Origin: Chalciporus piperatus
Taxonomy: Eukaryota; Basidiomycota; Agaricomycetes; Boletales; Boletaceae
Assembly (NCBI GenBank): GCA_038093975.1
Contig: JBBPTG010000067.1
Coordinates: forward strand, 1-64,000
Direction of reading: 5' to 3'
DNA length: 64,000 nt
The notes under the pieces were generated by a model that saw only the letters and a program-made list of their open reading frames with translations, searched no databases and had not been told where the DNA came from. Positions 9,201 to 19,177 of the stretch are shown in pieces (within the stretch, counting starts at the first letter, position 1; each line of letters opens with the position of its first letter). Both the position numbers and the translations under genes were made by a program.

Positions 9201-9888
9201 TAAAGCACCCGCTGCTGCGGACTTCGTTGACACGCTTGCCAACACGTTGAAAGAAACCAAGGATAACATAATAGAAGCTCAGAAGCGTATGAAAGCACAA
9301 GCTGACAAACACCGTTCTGATTCACCTTCTTACGAGATTGGTCAGAAGGTCTGGTTATCTACAACTAATCTCCGCCTGGCGCAAAGATCTAAGAAACTCT
9401 CCCCACGATGGTTGGGCCCTTACGAAATCACAACCCTAGTTGGACGGAACGCACTACGTTTGAAGCTTCCGCGTACCATGAAAATTCACCCCGTCGTTAA
9501 TGTTTCACGTGTCAAACCATATAAGGACAGGTTACAGAAGCAAACTGTTGATAAGCCTGGGCCTGTGATTGTGACAGAAGACAGAGATGATGAATATGAG
9601 GTGGACTACATCGTTGATTCTCGTTTACAAGGAAAAACCCTGAAATACCTCGTGCATTGGAAGGGCTATGCAGAATCTGATCGGACATGGGAACCAAGAT
9701 CGAATCTCAAGAATGCACAAGATGCAATAAGGGAATTCAACAAGATACATCCGTCCGCTCCACGATTCCTTCGCATGTCACGGAGTCTATTTGAGTCACT
9801 ATTTCAGCCGTATGATAACCTAACGAGTCAGGTGGATAATGGACAAATCAACTGGTTGAATACCGTGCCGAATACCGAAGAGGTATAA
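6286..9888 (+). CDS. Element B1 Pol: protease, RT, RNase H, integrase, chromodomain
   Basis: The 1200-codon frame is open from the frameshift site near 6154; 6286 is only the first GTG. Domains in order: aspartic protease (LLDSGAN, D50), reverse transcriptase with YIDD at about 383-386, RNase H (LESDASNYATG), integrase zinc finger from about 743, catalytic D/D/E (SADFT, SDRGPQF, QTDGQTERM at about 813, 873, 909), and a chromodomain at about 1103-1155 (LVHWKGY). The chromodomain places it among chromoviruses. The zinc finger reads AGYPGY where B2 has AGHPGY, so one expected zinc ligand is missing. About 33 residues differ from B2 Pol. Confidence 0.95.
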   Translation: MLNSVSIIRYLSENPGPRFIRTTDRELKLSTSIASQRLPSTFTRAEALLDSGANAIFVDRRWADKIKLPLVQLRHPLTVYNVDGTHNSAGQITHCAEIIIHFNGHREKAIAEVTDLGKNQMILGYAWLKQHNPEIDWNKGTVHMTRCPWSCSVLRDKPPFARQLDDEERSSLRHINAAKKDAPEPKTEKTPEELVPKEYHKYIHLFKKKESERMPTRKPWDHAIDLKDTYKPKKGRLIPLSVMEQEEVSAFIDDQLKKGYIRPSKSEQTSPVFFVPKKDGKKRMVQDYRYLNEHTVKNNYPLPLISQLVDKLKGAKLFTKMDLRWGYNNIRIKEGDESKAAFVCFRGAFEPLVMYFGLCNSPATFQTMMNDIFSDMEDAVVVYIDDIMIFTKSDDPAVHAKIVKEVLRRLEENDLFVKPEKCVFHTKEVEFLGMTITPEGIRMDDDKVKAITEWPTPTNVRGVRSFLGLANFYRRFIQDYAQVARPLNDLTKKDVKFAWEDAQRNAFNTLKQKFITAPILAFPDNDKRFRLESDASNYATGAVLSIEQGDKWHPVAFSSHSMSPEERNYPIADKEMLSVIRSLEQWRHYLEGSKHEFEIWNDHANLQFFMTRQDLNRRQAHWSQYLSRFNFKWLHKAGSQIGKADALSRREDHAIGIEADNKAVLVIPPDRIAATSTVQLSTNFDLIKDKIRKATFKIRETEVMKLCKEHGICEESDGILIDKKGRLYVPEEENLRMEIIRLHHDTPVAGYPGYEKTIELLQRSYTWPGMATLVKDYVSRCDRCARFKGINYAPSGKLRPLEVPDLPWEHISADFTTDLPLSNVFDSIFVVVDRFSKEVEFIPCNKTVTALDTARLYLTHVWKHHGLPKTIISDRGPQFASQVMKDICKRLGITPKLSTAFHPQTDGQTERMNRDLQQYLRLFTSEKQEEWTDWLPIAQFSYNSKKQASTSKAPFNVTHTYSPRIGIENYTSKAPAAADFVDTLANTLKETKDNIIEAQKRMKAQADKHRSDSPSYEIGQKVWLSTTNLRLAQRSKKLSPRWLGPYEITTLVGRNALRLKLPRTMKIHPVVNVSRVKPYKDRLQKQTVDKPGPVIVTEDRDDEYEVDYIVDSRLQGKTLKYLVHWKGYAESDRTWEPRSNLKNAQDAIREFNKIHPSAPRFLRMSRSLFESLFQPYDNLTSQVDNGQINWLNTVPNTEEV

Positions 9889-9951
9889 GAGACTGATGTT
9901 TGACGGTCTTCACTCTCACGGTTTCTCTTCCACGAACCACCATCATCACCA

Positions 9952-10515
9952 ATGGATCTCAATGACGTCTACGCTTGGGAGAGTGTCCTCCGCGACATTT
10001 TCATTCGAAACTTCACTAGGGATCAAGGTAACTTTGTCCTCTCCCTCCTCTTTGCACTCTTCGTCATCTGCAACGGTTGGATCCTCCACATGCTCCTCCC
10101 CTCCCTCATCGTTTTCATCGCCATTGTCATCGTCACCATCGCTATTCAATACCTCATGTTCGCTCAAATGATCGTTACCAGACGGTCTACGTCTATTGAG
10201 GTTAACTGGGACTGGACGACAAAGTGGATGAAACTCGTTGTATGGCATCCGGATCTGAGCAAGTGGGACAACATGATAGAGGAACAGCAGAATCCTGATC
10301 AGCAAGAATGGCCCACCAATTGGCCTGATCTCGCTAATCCTGCTATCCCCGACCCAGCACTCGTAGGTGCTCCCCACCCTATTCCTATCGACGAAAACGA
10401 TGGTAACCCATTCGAACCACCAGCTACCTGGGTGAACAATAACCTTCAGGTCGCTGCTGCTCCACCAGCAGCGGGGGTGCCGTGGATGAACCAAGCTCCA
10501 CTCATCGAAGTCTGA
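9952..10515 (+). CDS. Element B1 3' membrane-protein ORF (env position)
   Basis: A 187-residue ORF starting with ATG 63 nt after the pol stop and ending just before the polypurine tract. No signal peptide is evident. Residues about 27-76 are strongly hydrophobic and could form two membrane helices, with an NGW turn between them. The rest is soluble, proline/tryptophan-rich (WPTNWPDL) and acidic. B2 has a 188-residue equivalent (49121-49687). Position and membrane segments recall retroviral env, but I see no fusion peptide, furin site or glycoprotein features, so env function is not supported. Confidence 0.75.
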   Translation: MDLNDVYAWESVLRDIFIRNFTRDQGNFVLSLLFALFVICNGWILHMLLPSLIVFIAIVIVTIAIQYLMFAQMIVTRRSTSIEVNWDWTTKWMKLVVWHPDLSKWDNMIEEQQNPDQQEWPTNWPDLANPAIPDPALVGAPHPIPIDENDGNPFEPPATWVNNNLQVAAAPPAAGVPWMNQAPLIEV

Positions 10516-10549
10516 TCATCTAGGAATACGATCCATAGAGAGGGGGTAG

Positions 10550-11026
10550 TGTTACGAACGCTCCATTTCCTTATCCTAATCATGCCTACACTCCATTACG
10601 CTTACTAGGTTTCTCTTCGTCTCTTGGACTTAGTTGTTTCACTTTCTCTTTTGTTATCTTATCTTATCGCATCACGTGACTTACTTACATAAGCTAGGTC
10701 TAGACCTTTGCTTACTAACTGATGACTCACCACTCACTCGTCAGCATCAGTCAGCATTACTCATCATATGACTCACGCTTACTCATTCCGCAGTAGAGCT
10801 AGTTACGCCATTGGCTAGTAGTCAGTATGAGTCATACCCAGTCACCTACGATAAGGTTTAGCCACAACATGTACAAACATTGACAATAGTATATAAACCC
10901 GGGTCGACAAGCACTGGACTCCCCAGTCTTGTTCTCCTGGAGTTTCCTCATCGAACCTCAGCCAAGTACATCGGCTCGCTATTGTCTAGTGTGAGTCTTA
11001 GCTCTTAGTTGAGTTGAGTCGTTTCA
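10550..11026 (+). repeat. 3' LTR of element B1
   Basis: 477 bp matching the 5' LTR with about 8 differences, mostly transitions. A polypurine tract (AGAGAGGGGGTAG) directly precedes it. The right neighbour is an LTR-C fragment cut exactly at this boundary. Confidence 0.92.
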
Positions 11027-11561
11027 GAAGGTAAGAACGGACGGAAAGTGTTGACGAAGGTTCCGGAGTTTTAGAGAGAGAGGTTGTTGCGTGGAGAAAA
11101 GAAAGGTCGATTCAAAATAAGCAAAGTACAGTCTTTTATAGTCCGGGCATACTCGAGACTCTGATAGCGACAGAACGCTAAGTGACAGTACTGGACTAAG
11201 TATAGACAGGATAGATGACAAGACGAAAAGGATGAGTAAAAGTAAGGAAAGTGCGATAGTAAGGACGCATAGCAAGGTTAGAGAACATGGAATGGAAAGG
11301 AAGCTTACCAGCGAATCATATCATACCTGGACAACGGTTTCCGGGGACACGGAGGACGATACCTGTGAACAAAACGAACTATCCGTGGTTTCCGTATACC
11401 ACGGAACGACGGGAACGGAACGTGATGGGGACGGAAAGCCGTATGTGCGGCGGAAGTGGTTGGGCCATATATGGAAACGAAGGAAAGACGTTGAGGAATG
11501 TTGAGAATGGGAAATGGGGGTAGAACGCCGGCTGCAAGCGTAGGGAATATGCGTTCCCTAC
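11027..11561 (-). repeat. Truncated LTR of family C
   Basis: Reverse-complement match to the first 535 bp or so of the 760-bp LTR-C (33701-34460). The LTR start TGTAGGG is at 11561; the last quarter is missing where B1 begins. It sits inside the integrase gene of A2, because 11562-11577 continues that frame. Confidence 0.85.
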
Positions 11562-11577
11562 AATGGTATGGGTATTA

Positions 11578-12094
11578 TGAAACGACCCAAAACTCGTATT
11601 GAGATCAGGTCTACACTATCGCCAAGTGGAGCGGTTTAGAAGAAGAGTATGGAGAACAACTGAGATAGAACGGTTGAGTCTTGGGGAAAGACCAAGTGAA
11701 CTAAGCTGGGGTTACCAGCAGTTCCTTGTGGTTTATATACTATCCTATGTGTTTGTACATGTTTGTATGTACTATAACTAAATAAGGGATAACCCTGAAC
11801 CCATGAGAATAGAAGCAAGATAAGGAGGCTGTGAGGCATAGCCGAGATAGCGGAAATGAAGTACATGAGGTGAAAGGCTGTGGCATAGCCATGCGCAGCA
11901 CGGAGATTAACTGTCAAGGTAAGGCAGTGCGTGAGAATGAATATAACCATAAGGGGCGACCGTGCGAAGAGTGAAAGTGAATGAGCACGTGTCTGAAAGA
12001 TAAGATGAGAGAGATTAGATAAGATCGAATGGAACGAAACATTGAAGTCCAAAGAATGTCTGTGAAGGTGAGATGAGCGTAATGAACCGTAACA
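11578..12094 (-). repeat. Solo LTR of family F inside A2 integrase
   Basis: A 517-bp sequence with TGTTACGG...CGTTTCA ends (minus orientation), a TATATAA box near 11739 and CCCCAG 28 nt downstream. It interrupts the A2 integrase: the frame before (TTPPL) and after (IPIP) joins once it is removed. Flanks are TATTA (11573-11577) and CATTA (12095-12099), a 5-bp target duplication with one change. The ends and promoter resemble LTR-B but the body differs. No internal part of F is in the window. Confidence 0.75.
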
Positions 12095-13969
12095 CATTAA
12101 GGGCGGAGTAGTTGGATGCATGTTCGCTTTATTCTGTTGGCAGTTTGCGCATCCTTCGACATATTTGCGCACAAACTGTGCAAGACCAGGCCACCAGAAT
12201 TCAGCAGCAACCAGCTGTCTAGTTTTGAGATAACCTGGGTGGCCGGCGGTGGGGTGATTATGGCAGCGTTGGACGACAGTGCGACATAAGTTTTTGTACG
12301 GTGGAATGTAAATGCGACCTTGGTAGGTCAGGACACCGTTATTCATCTGCCAGTCAGCTAACCGGGATCGGAATGGCACTGGGATATCGCCGTCAATGGC
12401 TTGTAATGCGGTGAGGAGAAATGGGTCATCTTTGGAAAGACTGGAAATGTGATTGTTCATGGCAGCGTCAATGACGCGGACAAATAGGGAGGGTGGTAGT
12501 AGAGTGGTACCCGCATTGTCATCGGCATTGGTGGGAAAGTGATCAGCACGCCTAGAGAAGGCATCGGGACCGGCGAGGGATGAGCCAAGGACATGAATCA
12601 TTTTCAGGTCAAAGTCAGCAAGATCGAGGAGCCAGCGGGCTTGCCGGCGGTTCAGATTCCAGGGTTGGCGAAAGTAGGTCAGGTTTTTGTGATCAGTGAA
12701 GACTTGGACAGGGAAGAAAGAGCCATGGAGATAATGTCGCCAGGTTTTCAGTGCATGGATCACAGCGAGGAGTTCACGATCATAGATATCGTAGTTCCGT
12801 TCTGCATCACCAAAGGACTGGGAGAGATAGGAACAGGGGTGCCAATCGCCGTTGGCATCAGCTTGGAGGAGTATACCTCCAGAGGCAAAATTGGAGGCAT
12901 CAGTTGCGATGGCGAAGGGTTTGGAGAGGTCTGGGAAGCGTAGGACGGGTTTCACCAGGAACATCTGTTTTAGATGGGCGAAGAAGAAGGGGGATGCTTG
13001 GGGGGAATTGGAAGGACATATCTTTCCCGTATGCAGGTTTTCTTCGAGGAAGTCTTCTGTGGCTTTCTTTTCATCCGGAGATAGCGGATAAAGTTTTCCA
13101 ATTTTAGGGACAAAGGATTCCTTCAGGTTAATCTCGTGGTCATAAACCCGAGATGGAGGAAGGTGACCGGCCGAGGGTTCATTGAAAACCGAGGCATATT
13201 TGACATATTCTTTTGGGAGGATAGGTTTGGGTTTGGCCAGTTTGGCCGCGATTGCGAGTTCAGTAGCTCGGGTAAGGCGAGCGACAACACAATTGGGGAC
13301 AAAGTGTGAGCCACAACGAATAATGCGGTTTAGAGTATGGTTTTTGTAGGCGCGGTTAAGGAAGGTGGATTCGGTTTCAGAGTCCAGGTAGTCATAGAGT
13401 TGTTTATCGACTTCCGGGGTTACGTAAGAGTGTCGAGGAGGAGGGGTAGGTCGAGTGAAGAGTTGGTCGTTGGCTTGACAGGCTGCAGCATGTATGGTAT
13501 ACAACTTCTTTGACTCATCAATGGATTCTGACAGTGAGAGGGTACGTCAGCGCCAACCAATGGTTGGATTAGCTTTTTCAAGCCATGGGAATCCTAGGAT
13601 GATGTTCTCGTTTCCGCAATTCATGATGTGGAAGATTACTTCTTGTGTGATTCCTTCGATGTCAAGGAAGAGGGTGGTGGTGAAGAGTATCATCCCGCTT
13701 TTGTTTGCGGTCTGGTCGACGTTTCGGACTCGAATAGGGGTTTCAAGTCGAGTAGTTGGGATTCGATTTCTTCGTATAAAGCCCCAGTCGATACAGGAGA
13801 TGTCTGCGCCGCTATCAATGAGGGCGTGAGTTTCGACGGCTTTCATCGTGTGCGAGGGAACAATAATCTGTATGGGAATTTGCATAGAGCGCTTTCGCGA
13901 CTTTACAAGTACAGGTGCACACGTGACTGGGGAAGCTTGCATCGGCAGAGCTTCCCGGTCTAAAAACCC
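12095..13969 (-). pseudogene. Element A2 Pol remnant (protease, deleted RT, RNase H, partial integrase)
   Basis: The protease (LIDSGAD) is open from the frameshift site. A stop TGA at about 13544 (A1 has CGA) separates it from the rest. The RT palm domain is missing: the frame passes directly from QASPFFF to HLKQMFLVKPVLRF near 12975-12985, so the YxDD region and some 250 residues are deleted in frame. RNase H (TDASNFASGG) and the integrase zinc finger (HNHPTAGHPGY, CANCQQNK) follow before the LTR-F insertion. It cannot encode an active polymerase. Confidence 0.85.
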
Positions 13970-14973
13970 TTTGTGACAAAGGCTACTGTACGAACAGTGG
14001 TTTCATCCTCATCATCTATCTCGATCAGCGAGGGAATTTCTTCCTCAACCTTCTGAACCTTCTTCGGGGTTTTCTGGTTCGAGGAGAATTCTGGGTAGGC
14101 GTTGGACCGATGTCCAGCTTTCCTGCAGCGGAAGCAGAGTCCTTTCTCCTGACAGCGTTTCCGCTCTTCAGGAGTGAGCTTGAAGATACGGATGACATCG
14201 ACATCCATGGCATTGGGGTCCCTGGCAGGGGTAGAGTGATTGACGGAGGAGAACGGACGGAATGGTTTGGCAGGGTTGCGATTGTGATTCGCGATTTCAT
14301 TGGCATGTTCCCATTGGATCTGGAACTGGGTGGTGCGTTTGTACCAATCCTCAATCGTGGTAGGGATGGTATCCATGCTGTTGACTCGTCTCATAAGGGA
14401 GATGGGTATCCCCGCGAAGACGTATCTGATTAGGACGTTGTTGTCGATAATGCCAGACAAGGCGACTTGGTTCTGGAAACTCGAAATGAATTCCGAGAGG
14501 GAGGGAAAATACTCTCCGTTCTTGAGAGGTTTCATTCGTTTGGTGGAAAGCCAGGCGACGGTGTTTCCTATGGTATTGTGGTGTTTGAATGCGGTTTCAA
14601 AATCGGTGATAAATTGAGCCCAGGTTCCCATTGTGACAGTGGCACCGGTGATGGCCTTCCGGCGGAAGGTGGCAGCCCAAGTGGCCGCTGATCCTTTGGA
14701 CATGTAGGATAACGCAAAGGCAATCTTCTTGGGATCTGTGTTGTATACGTCACTATTGACGGTGAGATAGAATTGGATGGAATTCATCCAAGCAGTGCTT
14801 TTCTCGAAGGAGCCATCAAAGGCGTCTGGGGCTCCGATGCGGAGTTCAGTGGGTTTGGAGGACGACATGGGGTTTACGAAGGTAGGGGGTATCTGATACG
14901 CTCCTGGTGCAAACGCGGGTGTGGAAAGGAAAGCAGTGGGGAAGGCTGGGGTTTGTGGAGGAGCAGGCGACAC
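13960..14973 (-). CDS. Element A2 Gag (zinc knuckle damaged)
   Basis: Open 337-codon frame closely matching A1 Gag; first ATG at about 14868. The last cysteine of the CCHC knuckle is replaced by tyrosine (HRSNAY instead of HRSNAC), so nucleic-acid binding should be impaired. It ends on the same GGGTTTT-TAG slippery context (13963-13969). Confidence 0.85.
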   Translation of the reverse strand: MSPAPPQTPAFPTAFLSTPAFAPGAYQIPPTFVNPMSSSKPTELRIGAPDAFDGSFEKSTAWMNSIQFYLTVNSDVYNTDPKKIAFALSYMSKGSAATWAATFRRKAITGATVTMGTWAQFITDFETAFKHHNTIGNTVAWLSTKRMKPLKNGEYFPSLSEFISSFQNQVALSGIIDNNVLIRYVFAGIPISLMRRVNSMDTIPTTIEDWYKRTTQFQIQWEHANEIANHNRNPAKPFRPFSSVNHSTPARDPNAMDVDVIRIFKLTPEERKRCQEKGLCFRCRKAGHRSNAYPEFSSNQKTPKKVQKVEEEIPSLIEIDDEDETTVRTVAFVTKGF

Positions 14974-15287
14974 AGGGAACTGTGGAGCTCTTCGGGATAT
15001 TGGGGTTGGTGACGGTGGTGTCGGTGACCTTGGGATGGTTACAGCTGAGGAAAATTTGTGGGAGAGGTGAAGGGTTTCTTCTTGTTCCTCTTGGATGGTG
15101 ATTGGTTCGTCGTAAAGATCTGAGGTGTCATAGGGGTTAGAGGAATTTTCCTCTTCAGGCGAGCCCGAGTCAGAGGATTCGGGGTTCTGTGGATTAGCGA
15201 TCTCTCGTGGGAGGCCCCAGCGAGAGGTGTCGAGACGAGGTCGTTGGGAAATGATGGGGGTCTACAGCGAAGGTAGCCTTCAAGGGT

Positions 15288-15298
15288 AAGTTAGACCT
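15288..15298 (-). promoter_or_regulatory. Self-priming primer-binding site, element A2
   Basis: Sense strand AGGTCTAACTT, two bases inside the LTR, complementary to AAGTTAGACCT at 15478-15488 in the LTR. Compared with A1, both primer site and LTR segment carry the same G/C change, so pairing is kept. Confidence 0.7.
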
Positions 15299-15300
15299 TT

Positions 15301-15772
15301 TGTTACGCTTGTATTGGGTAGGTCAAAGCGTAGACACAAAAGCCTAGTCAAAGACAAGGGTTTCAAAGGTAGCCTAACGATGGGATGTCCACGTTAAGGC
15401 CTAGCGTCCGTTCAAGAGTGGGACAGTGACTCTCAGAGGGTTCAAAGGAAGCGAGGAGTAACCAGGCTAGATTGTGTAGGTCTAACTTAAGGTTACAGGA
15501 GGAGACTCGAGGGTTTATATAGATAAGTGAACAAGTTAAAGGCAGGCATAGAAGGAGTCAGAATGAGTCAGAATGAGCTATGACGAATAAGGATGAGTCA
15601 TGCTCAGTAAGCGTATGAGTCAGCGATGACGAAGTGTAGAAGGTGAAATAACATGAAGGAATACTCGCTGACTAAGATAAAGAAAGAAATAAATGGCCTA
15701 GGCAGGACTTGAACTAGCGACTAGGACTTTAGTACAAGGTAATGGGGAAGGAAAGAATGAGTGATCATAACA
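15301..15772 (-). repeat. 5' LTR of element A2
   Basis: 472 bp, same ends and TATATAA promoter as the A1 LTR, with scattered substitutions and small indels. It abuts the FunK1 coding sequence at 15773. Confidence 0.9.
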
Positions 15773-18700
15773 GGTGTGATGTCGCAGTGGGAGTAGCGTC
15801 AGGCCTGGCAGGGGGACCAGGGGCCTGAGTAGCGGGAGCCCTAGCATCCAACCATTGCCTGCTTGCATCATAAGGGCCAGCCTGGGTGACGATCAAGGAC
15901 CACAGAAGCCAGAAGAAGGATTCAAGATCGTGGTAGGCAGTGTGCAGTACCCGGCGGTGATGGCCGGCCACCGTGAGGAGCTCAGTGGCCATGTAAGACA
16001 AGGTACCCTGAGTAAAATATGATGAGCGAGGGGCCAAGTCTGGTAATGATCAACTTACCGTGACCACACCAACCCTGTCCCTCTGCACGCTGACGTCATC
16101 AGCCCCCAACACATCCATCCCCGATCCCCAATCTCCCAACATACCCGCTCACAGAACAACTGATGGTGTTGTTCTGTCGGAGGCTTTATTTCGAACGGGG
16201 TGCAAATCAGGGATCGCCTCGCGGACAAGGCGTGAGATAATCCGCAACCAAACGTTGCCTATGCTGATGTCGCAGTGCAGAATGCCCTTGCGTATTCCAT
16301 TGTAGTGAGCTGTGTTTGGATGTTAGCGACTCCTGTGACCCTCAACATGGCTGACTTACACACGAGAGCTCCCATAAAACCATTCAAGAACTCCCGGCGA
16401 CAAGAAAAGAATTGAATTGGTATGCCGTGAGTGCGGGACAAAACATGGATACGAATGCGTGGGTCGTAATGCAATGCTTTTTTAGACAGCCGTTGAAATC
16501 TTGCCAAAATGTTCTCAGTCGTATCTTCCTGGGCGGAGTACGTAGGCCACCTGTCGTCTTCGGGCTGAAATGAATCGGGCATGAGGTGCGTAGGTCGGTC
16601 CCATTCACATATGATGGGTGTGCCTGGAAGGTGTGTGTTGTTCCATTGGAGATCAGCGGACTCCTCCTGCTGGCATTGAGAGAAGATCCCATAGCAGTCA
16701 GCTGTTCCAAAGACTGGCTCGTCTTCCTCGGGGATAGCTACAGGTGAGCGGGTGTTCAGCAGGTTGTTGATATCAATGTCGTTTGGCCAGTGGGCCGGGA
16801 CCCAGCACTCCTTAGTGTTTAAACGTCCAGTTAAGTTGAGTTTTTATACCTCTTTTGACAAAACTGTAACTGTAACTGGTTATCAATTTCGGCAAAATCA
16901 GTTTAACTGAACTGAAACTCTACATAACTGTCATATCAGTTATGGTCCAGTTTGTGACCGGTTTGTGACCTGTTTTTTGTAATAACTGGACAAACATTAG
17001 AAAGCCCTGATTCGTAGCTTTAAAATGACCCCTGGATCATGTGATTTGGTTCAGTCCTTGTGAAGATATGCTCATTTTATTATATTACCATGATTATCAT
17101 GTGTTTTGGTGGATATAGCATTGGAAGGGAGGTCAAGTTAAGTAAAATACAAGCAAATATGTAATCTCAGCAGTGCAAATTAACATGTGTATTTGAGTTG
17201 AGTGTGTCTCAATCAGTCATTTCATCAATTTACTTCAATATTCAGAAAGAAAGTCAAATAAGGTCGGAAAAATTTGTAAAAAATCAGGAAAAATAGTAGT
17301 AGATGACCATATATAGGTTATTATTTATAACCAGTTATAACCAGTTTGTGTACAGTTTTGTAAAATTTTGGAAGTGACAAAACTGTAACTGAAACTGGAC
17401 GTAACCAGTTACAATTTTTCACCCGGTTTCAGTTATATTTCGCTCCAGTTAAGTTAAGTTTCGGTTTTTTTCCAGTTATGTAACTGGACTTTTAAACACT
17501 AGCACTCCTTGAGGGCGCCATGGCGCCCTTGCTCCTTGAAGATCTGCTCCTTCACAGTACTGTGGATACTGGCAGCATAGACGACGGTGCCCTTTCCTGC
17601 GATGCCGAAGGCTCGGAAAAGTGGAAAGTAGGTCCTGACATCCAGAGATTTGGGAGCAGAGTCGGTAGCACACGTGCTAGTGGAAGCAAGGCCGAGTGGG
17701 AACGAGAGACGCATTGATCCTCCCAGCAGTGATGTTTGATATGATGCCCGAAATGCATCATCGAAACCCGTCCAAATGCCATTTTGATCGGAGGCGCTGA
17801 GAGCGAGAACAATGTTGATGAACTGGAGGGGCTGGTCATCGATACAGAAAGATGTTGTGAATAGGGTGGCTTCCCGAAGAAAATAAGCAAGGGAGAGATT
17901 TGGGCCGCACAGCGACATCCCGATGTAAAAGCGGCGACCAAATTGAGATGAAATGACAAGGCCAGCAAGCTCAGTCAATTGGAGCAGCACAGCGCTTTCC
18001 ATTGTTTGGCTGTAGTCGTATTTGACCTCGCAGTAGGCATACATTACGCTGGAGGGGAGATTGGGAAGTTTGTCAAATAGAATGGGAACAAGAACAACAT
18101 CGGGTTTTCTGGAACCTGCATTCAGAGAGGTTGAATGGGTCCGCCAGACCACTTGCGGCCCGACCAGTGTGAGGGGGGCGTAACCTGCATTGATTATCTA
18201 AGCTCGGCATCAGTTTTACAATCTAATCTCCTTTGCAAATTTGAAGACTCACATTGTTGAGAAGCTGCGCAACGTTATCCTCTGATCCCTGTTGAGGTTT
18301 GAACGCCCAACATCCACCATCAATTACCCCAATGTCACACAATGTACCATGAATGCGCTTGAGTACTTCCAGGGGGGTTTCAGTTGGTGTTGTTGCGAAG
18401 TATTGGGGAAAAGCCATGTATGGGAGGATACTGAGCAGGTCGATGTCATAGGCTGTCACCAGGCTGTCCACTTCTTGCTTGGTAAGAGGGTCTACCACAT
18501 TGTGTCGAGGAGGCATATCGAGAGGCCAAGTCTGAAGGGAGCGACGCTGCCAAAATGCCAAAATATGATGAGGTTATAAAGTAAAGCATTTGTGGCAACC
18601 CTACTGTGAAACCCTTGCGCGGGGTGGCGACCGCCGCCTGAAGGCGCATTTGCATTCCGACATCAGATTTTCCCACACCTGATATTTCGAGGACAATGGG

Positions 18701-18800
18701 CGAACAATTGGCGAATAAATTGGATACGGTGGGGCAAAGCTTCGCTTGCACAAGGAGGAAAGAGAGGGTCTGAACGGCCTGTGAAGCCACGCCTCATATA
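15773..18800 (-). pseudogene. FunK1-type fungal protein kinase gene, interrupted and truncated
   Basis: Several minus-strand exons are visible. N-terminal exons are at about 18223-18600 and 17510-18152, the latter with PDVVLVPILFDKLP and the EVKYDY segment typical of the FunK1 N-terminal region. The middle part is at 16259-16812, with a catalytic-loop-like HCDISIGNV near 16255-16280. The C-terminal part is at 15773-16037, with GTLSYMATELL and YHDLESFFWLLW, diagnostic of FunK1 kinases. A hAT-like element (16813-17501) splits one exon; removing it and one target copy restores the frame. The 3' end is cut by A2. The true start and small exons are uncertain. Non-functional as it stands. Confidence 0.7.
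16813..17501. mobile_element. Non-autonomous hAT-like element M1
   Basis: A 689-bp AT-rich insertion with terminal inverted repeats TAGTGTTTAAA..GTCCAGTTA (one mismatch over about 21 bp). It is flanked by a perfect 8-bp target duplication GCACTCCT (16805-16812 and 17502-17509), the length typical of hAT elements. Near both ends the short motif AACTGG/CCAGTT recurs many times. It has no coding capacity. Confidence 0.85.
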
Positions 18801-19177
18801 TGTTGCAGTGGGTCCAATTCAGTTCATTAATCACTTTGATCAAGCAAACACTTACCACGCCGCTTGACAGCCTGGGTTCCGCACAATGGCTAAGTTTAGG
18901 GCCTTTGGGCCCACAGCAGTGGCCGGTTCTTAGATCCCAAATGAAGATGCTGATTGGGAGCTCAGTGCGCAGTCTTGGCCTGTGTTGCATTCTGCTATGC
19001 AGCGAGTTGCCTAAAAAGGAGATTGCGAAGGTTTTGCAATCTCCTTTTGCAATCTCCTTTTCGGGAAACGGGAAAGAAAGTGGGAGAAAGTGGGAGAACG
19101 AGGCACTTACCGAGCTTTGTTTCGCTTAACGCTAAGGTTTGTTTCAAGTTACCATCCCACGTGTCCACCAAGCACGT
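18801..19177. other. Intergenic segment with a 13-bp hairpin
   Basis: No convincing exon recognised. 19014-19026 and 19036-19048 form a perfect inverted repeat (AAAAGGAGATTGC) around a 9-nt loop, and the right arm is repeated in tandem at 19049-19061. The segment lies between the divergent FunK1 remnant (minus) and the TET/JBP-like gene (plus), so it may hold the promoter of the latter. Confidence 0.4.

Larger units (their letters stand above)
3114..11026 (+). mobile_element. Ty3/Gypsy chromovirus element B, copy B1 (damaged)
   Basis: A full-length 7.9-kb element: 5' LTR, self-primer site, leader with a 57-nt intron, ORF0, overlapping membrane-protein ORF, gag, pol with chromodomain, 3' membrane-protein ORF, polypurine tract, 3' LTR. 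The two LTRs differ at about 8 of 477 positions. GAAG stands on both outer sides (3110-3113 and 11027-11030), a possible 4-bp target duplication. B1 is disabled relative to B2 at 48611-56584: ORF0 lost a net 20 bp, gag has a stop, and the integrase zinc finger lost a histidine. Confidence 0.92.
11562..15772 (-). mobile_element. Ty3/Gypsy element A, copy A2 (decayed and interrupted)
   Basis: From right to left: 5' LTR 15301-15772, primer site 15288-15298, gag, protease, pol with a large RT deletion, and integrase up to PPLIPIP. It is interrupted by solo LTR-F (11578-12094) and ends at an LTR-C fragment (11561). The 3' part and 3' LTR are missing. On the right A2 cuts a FunK1 kinase gene; GGTGT at 15773-15777 would be one half of its target duplication. 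Confidence 0.88.
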
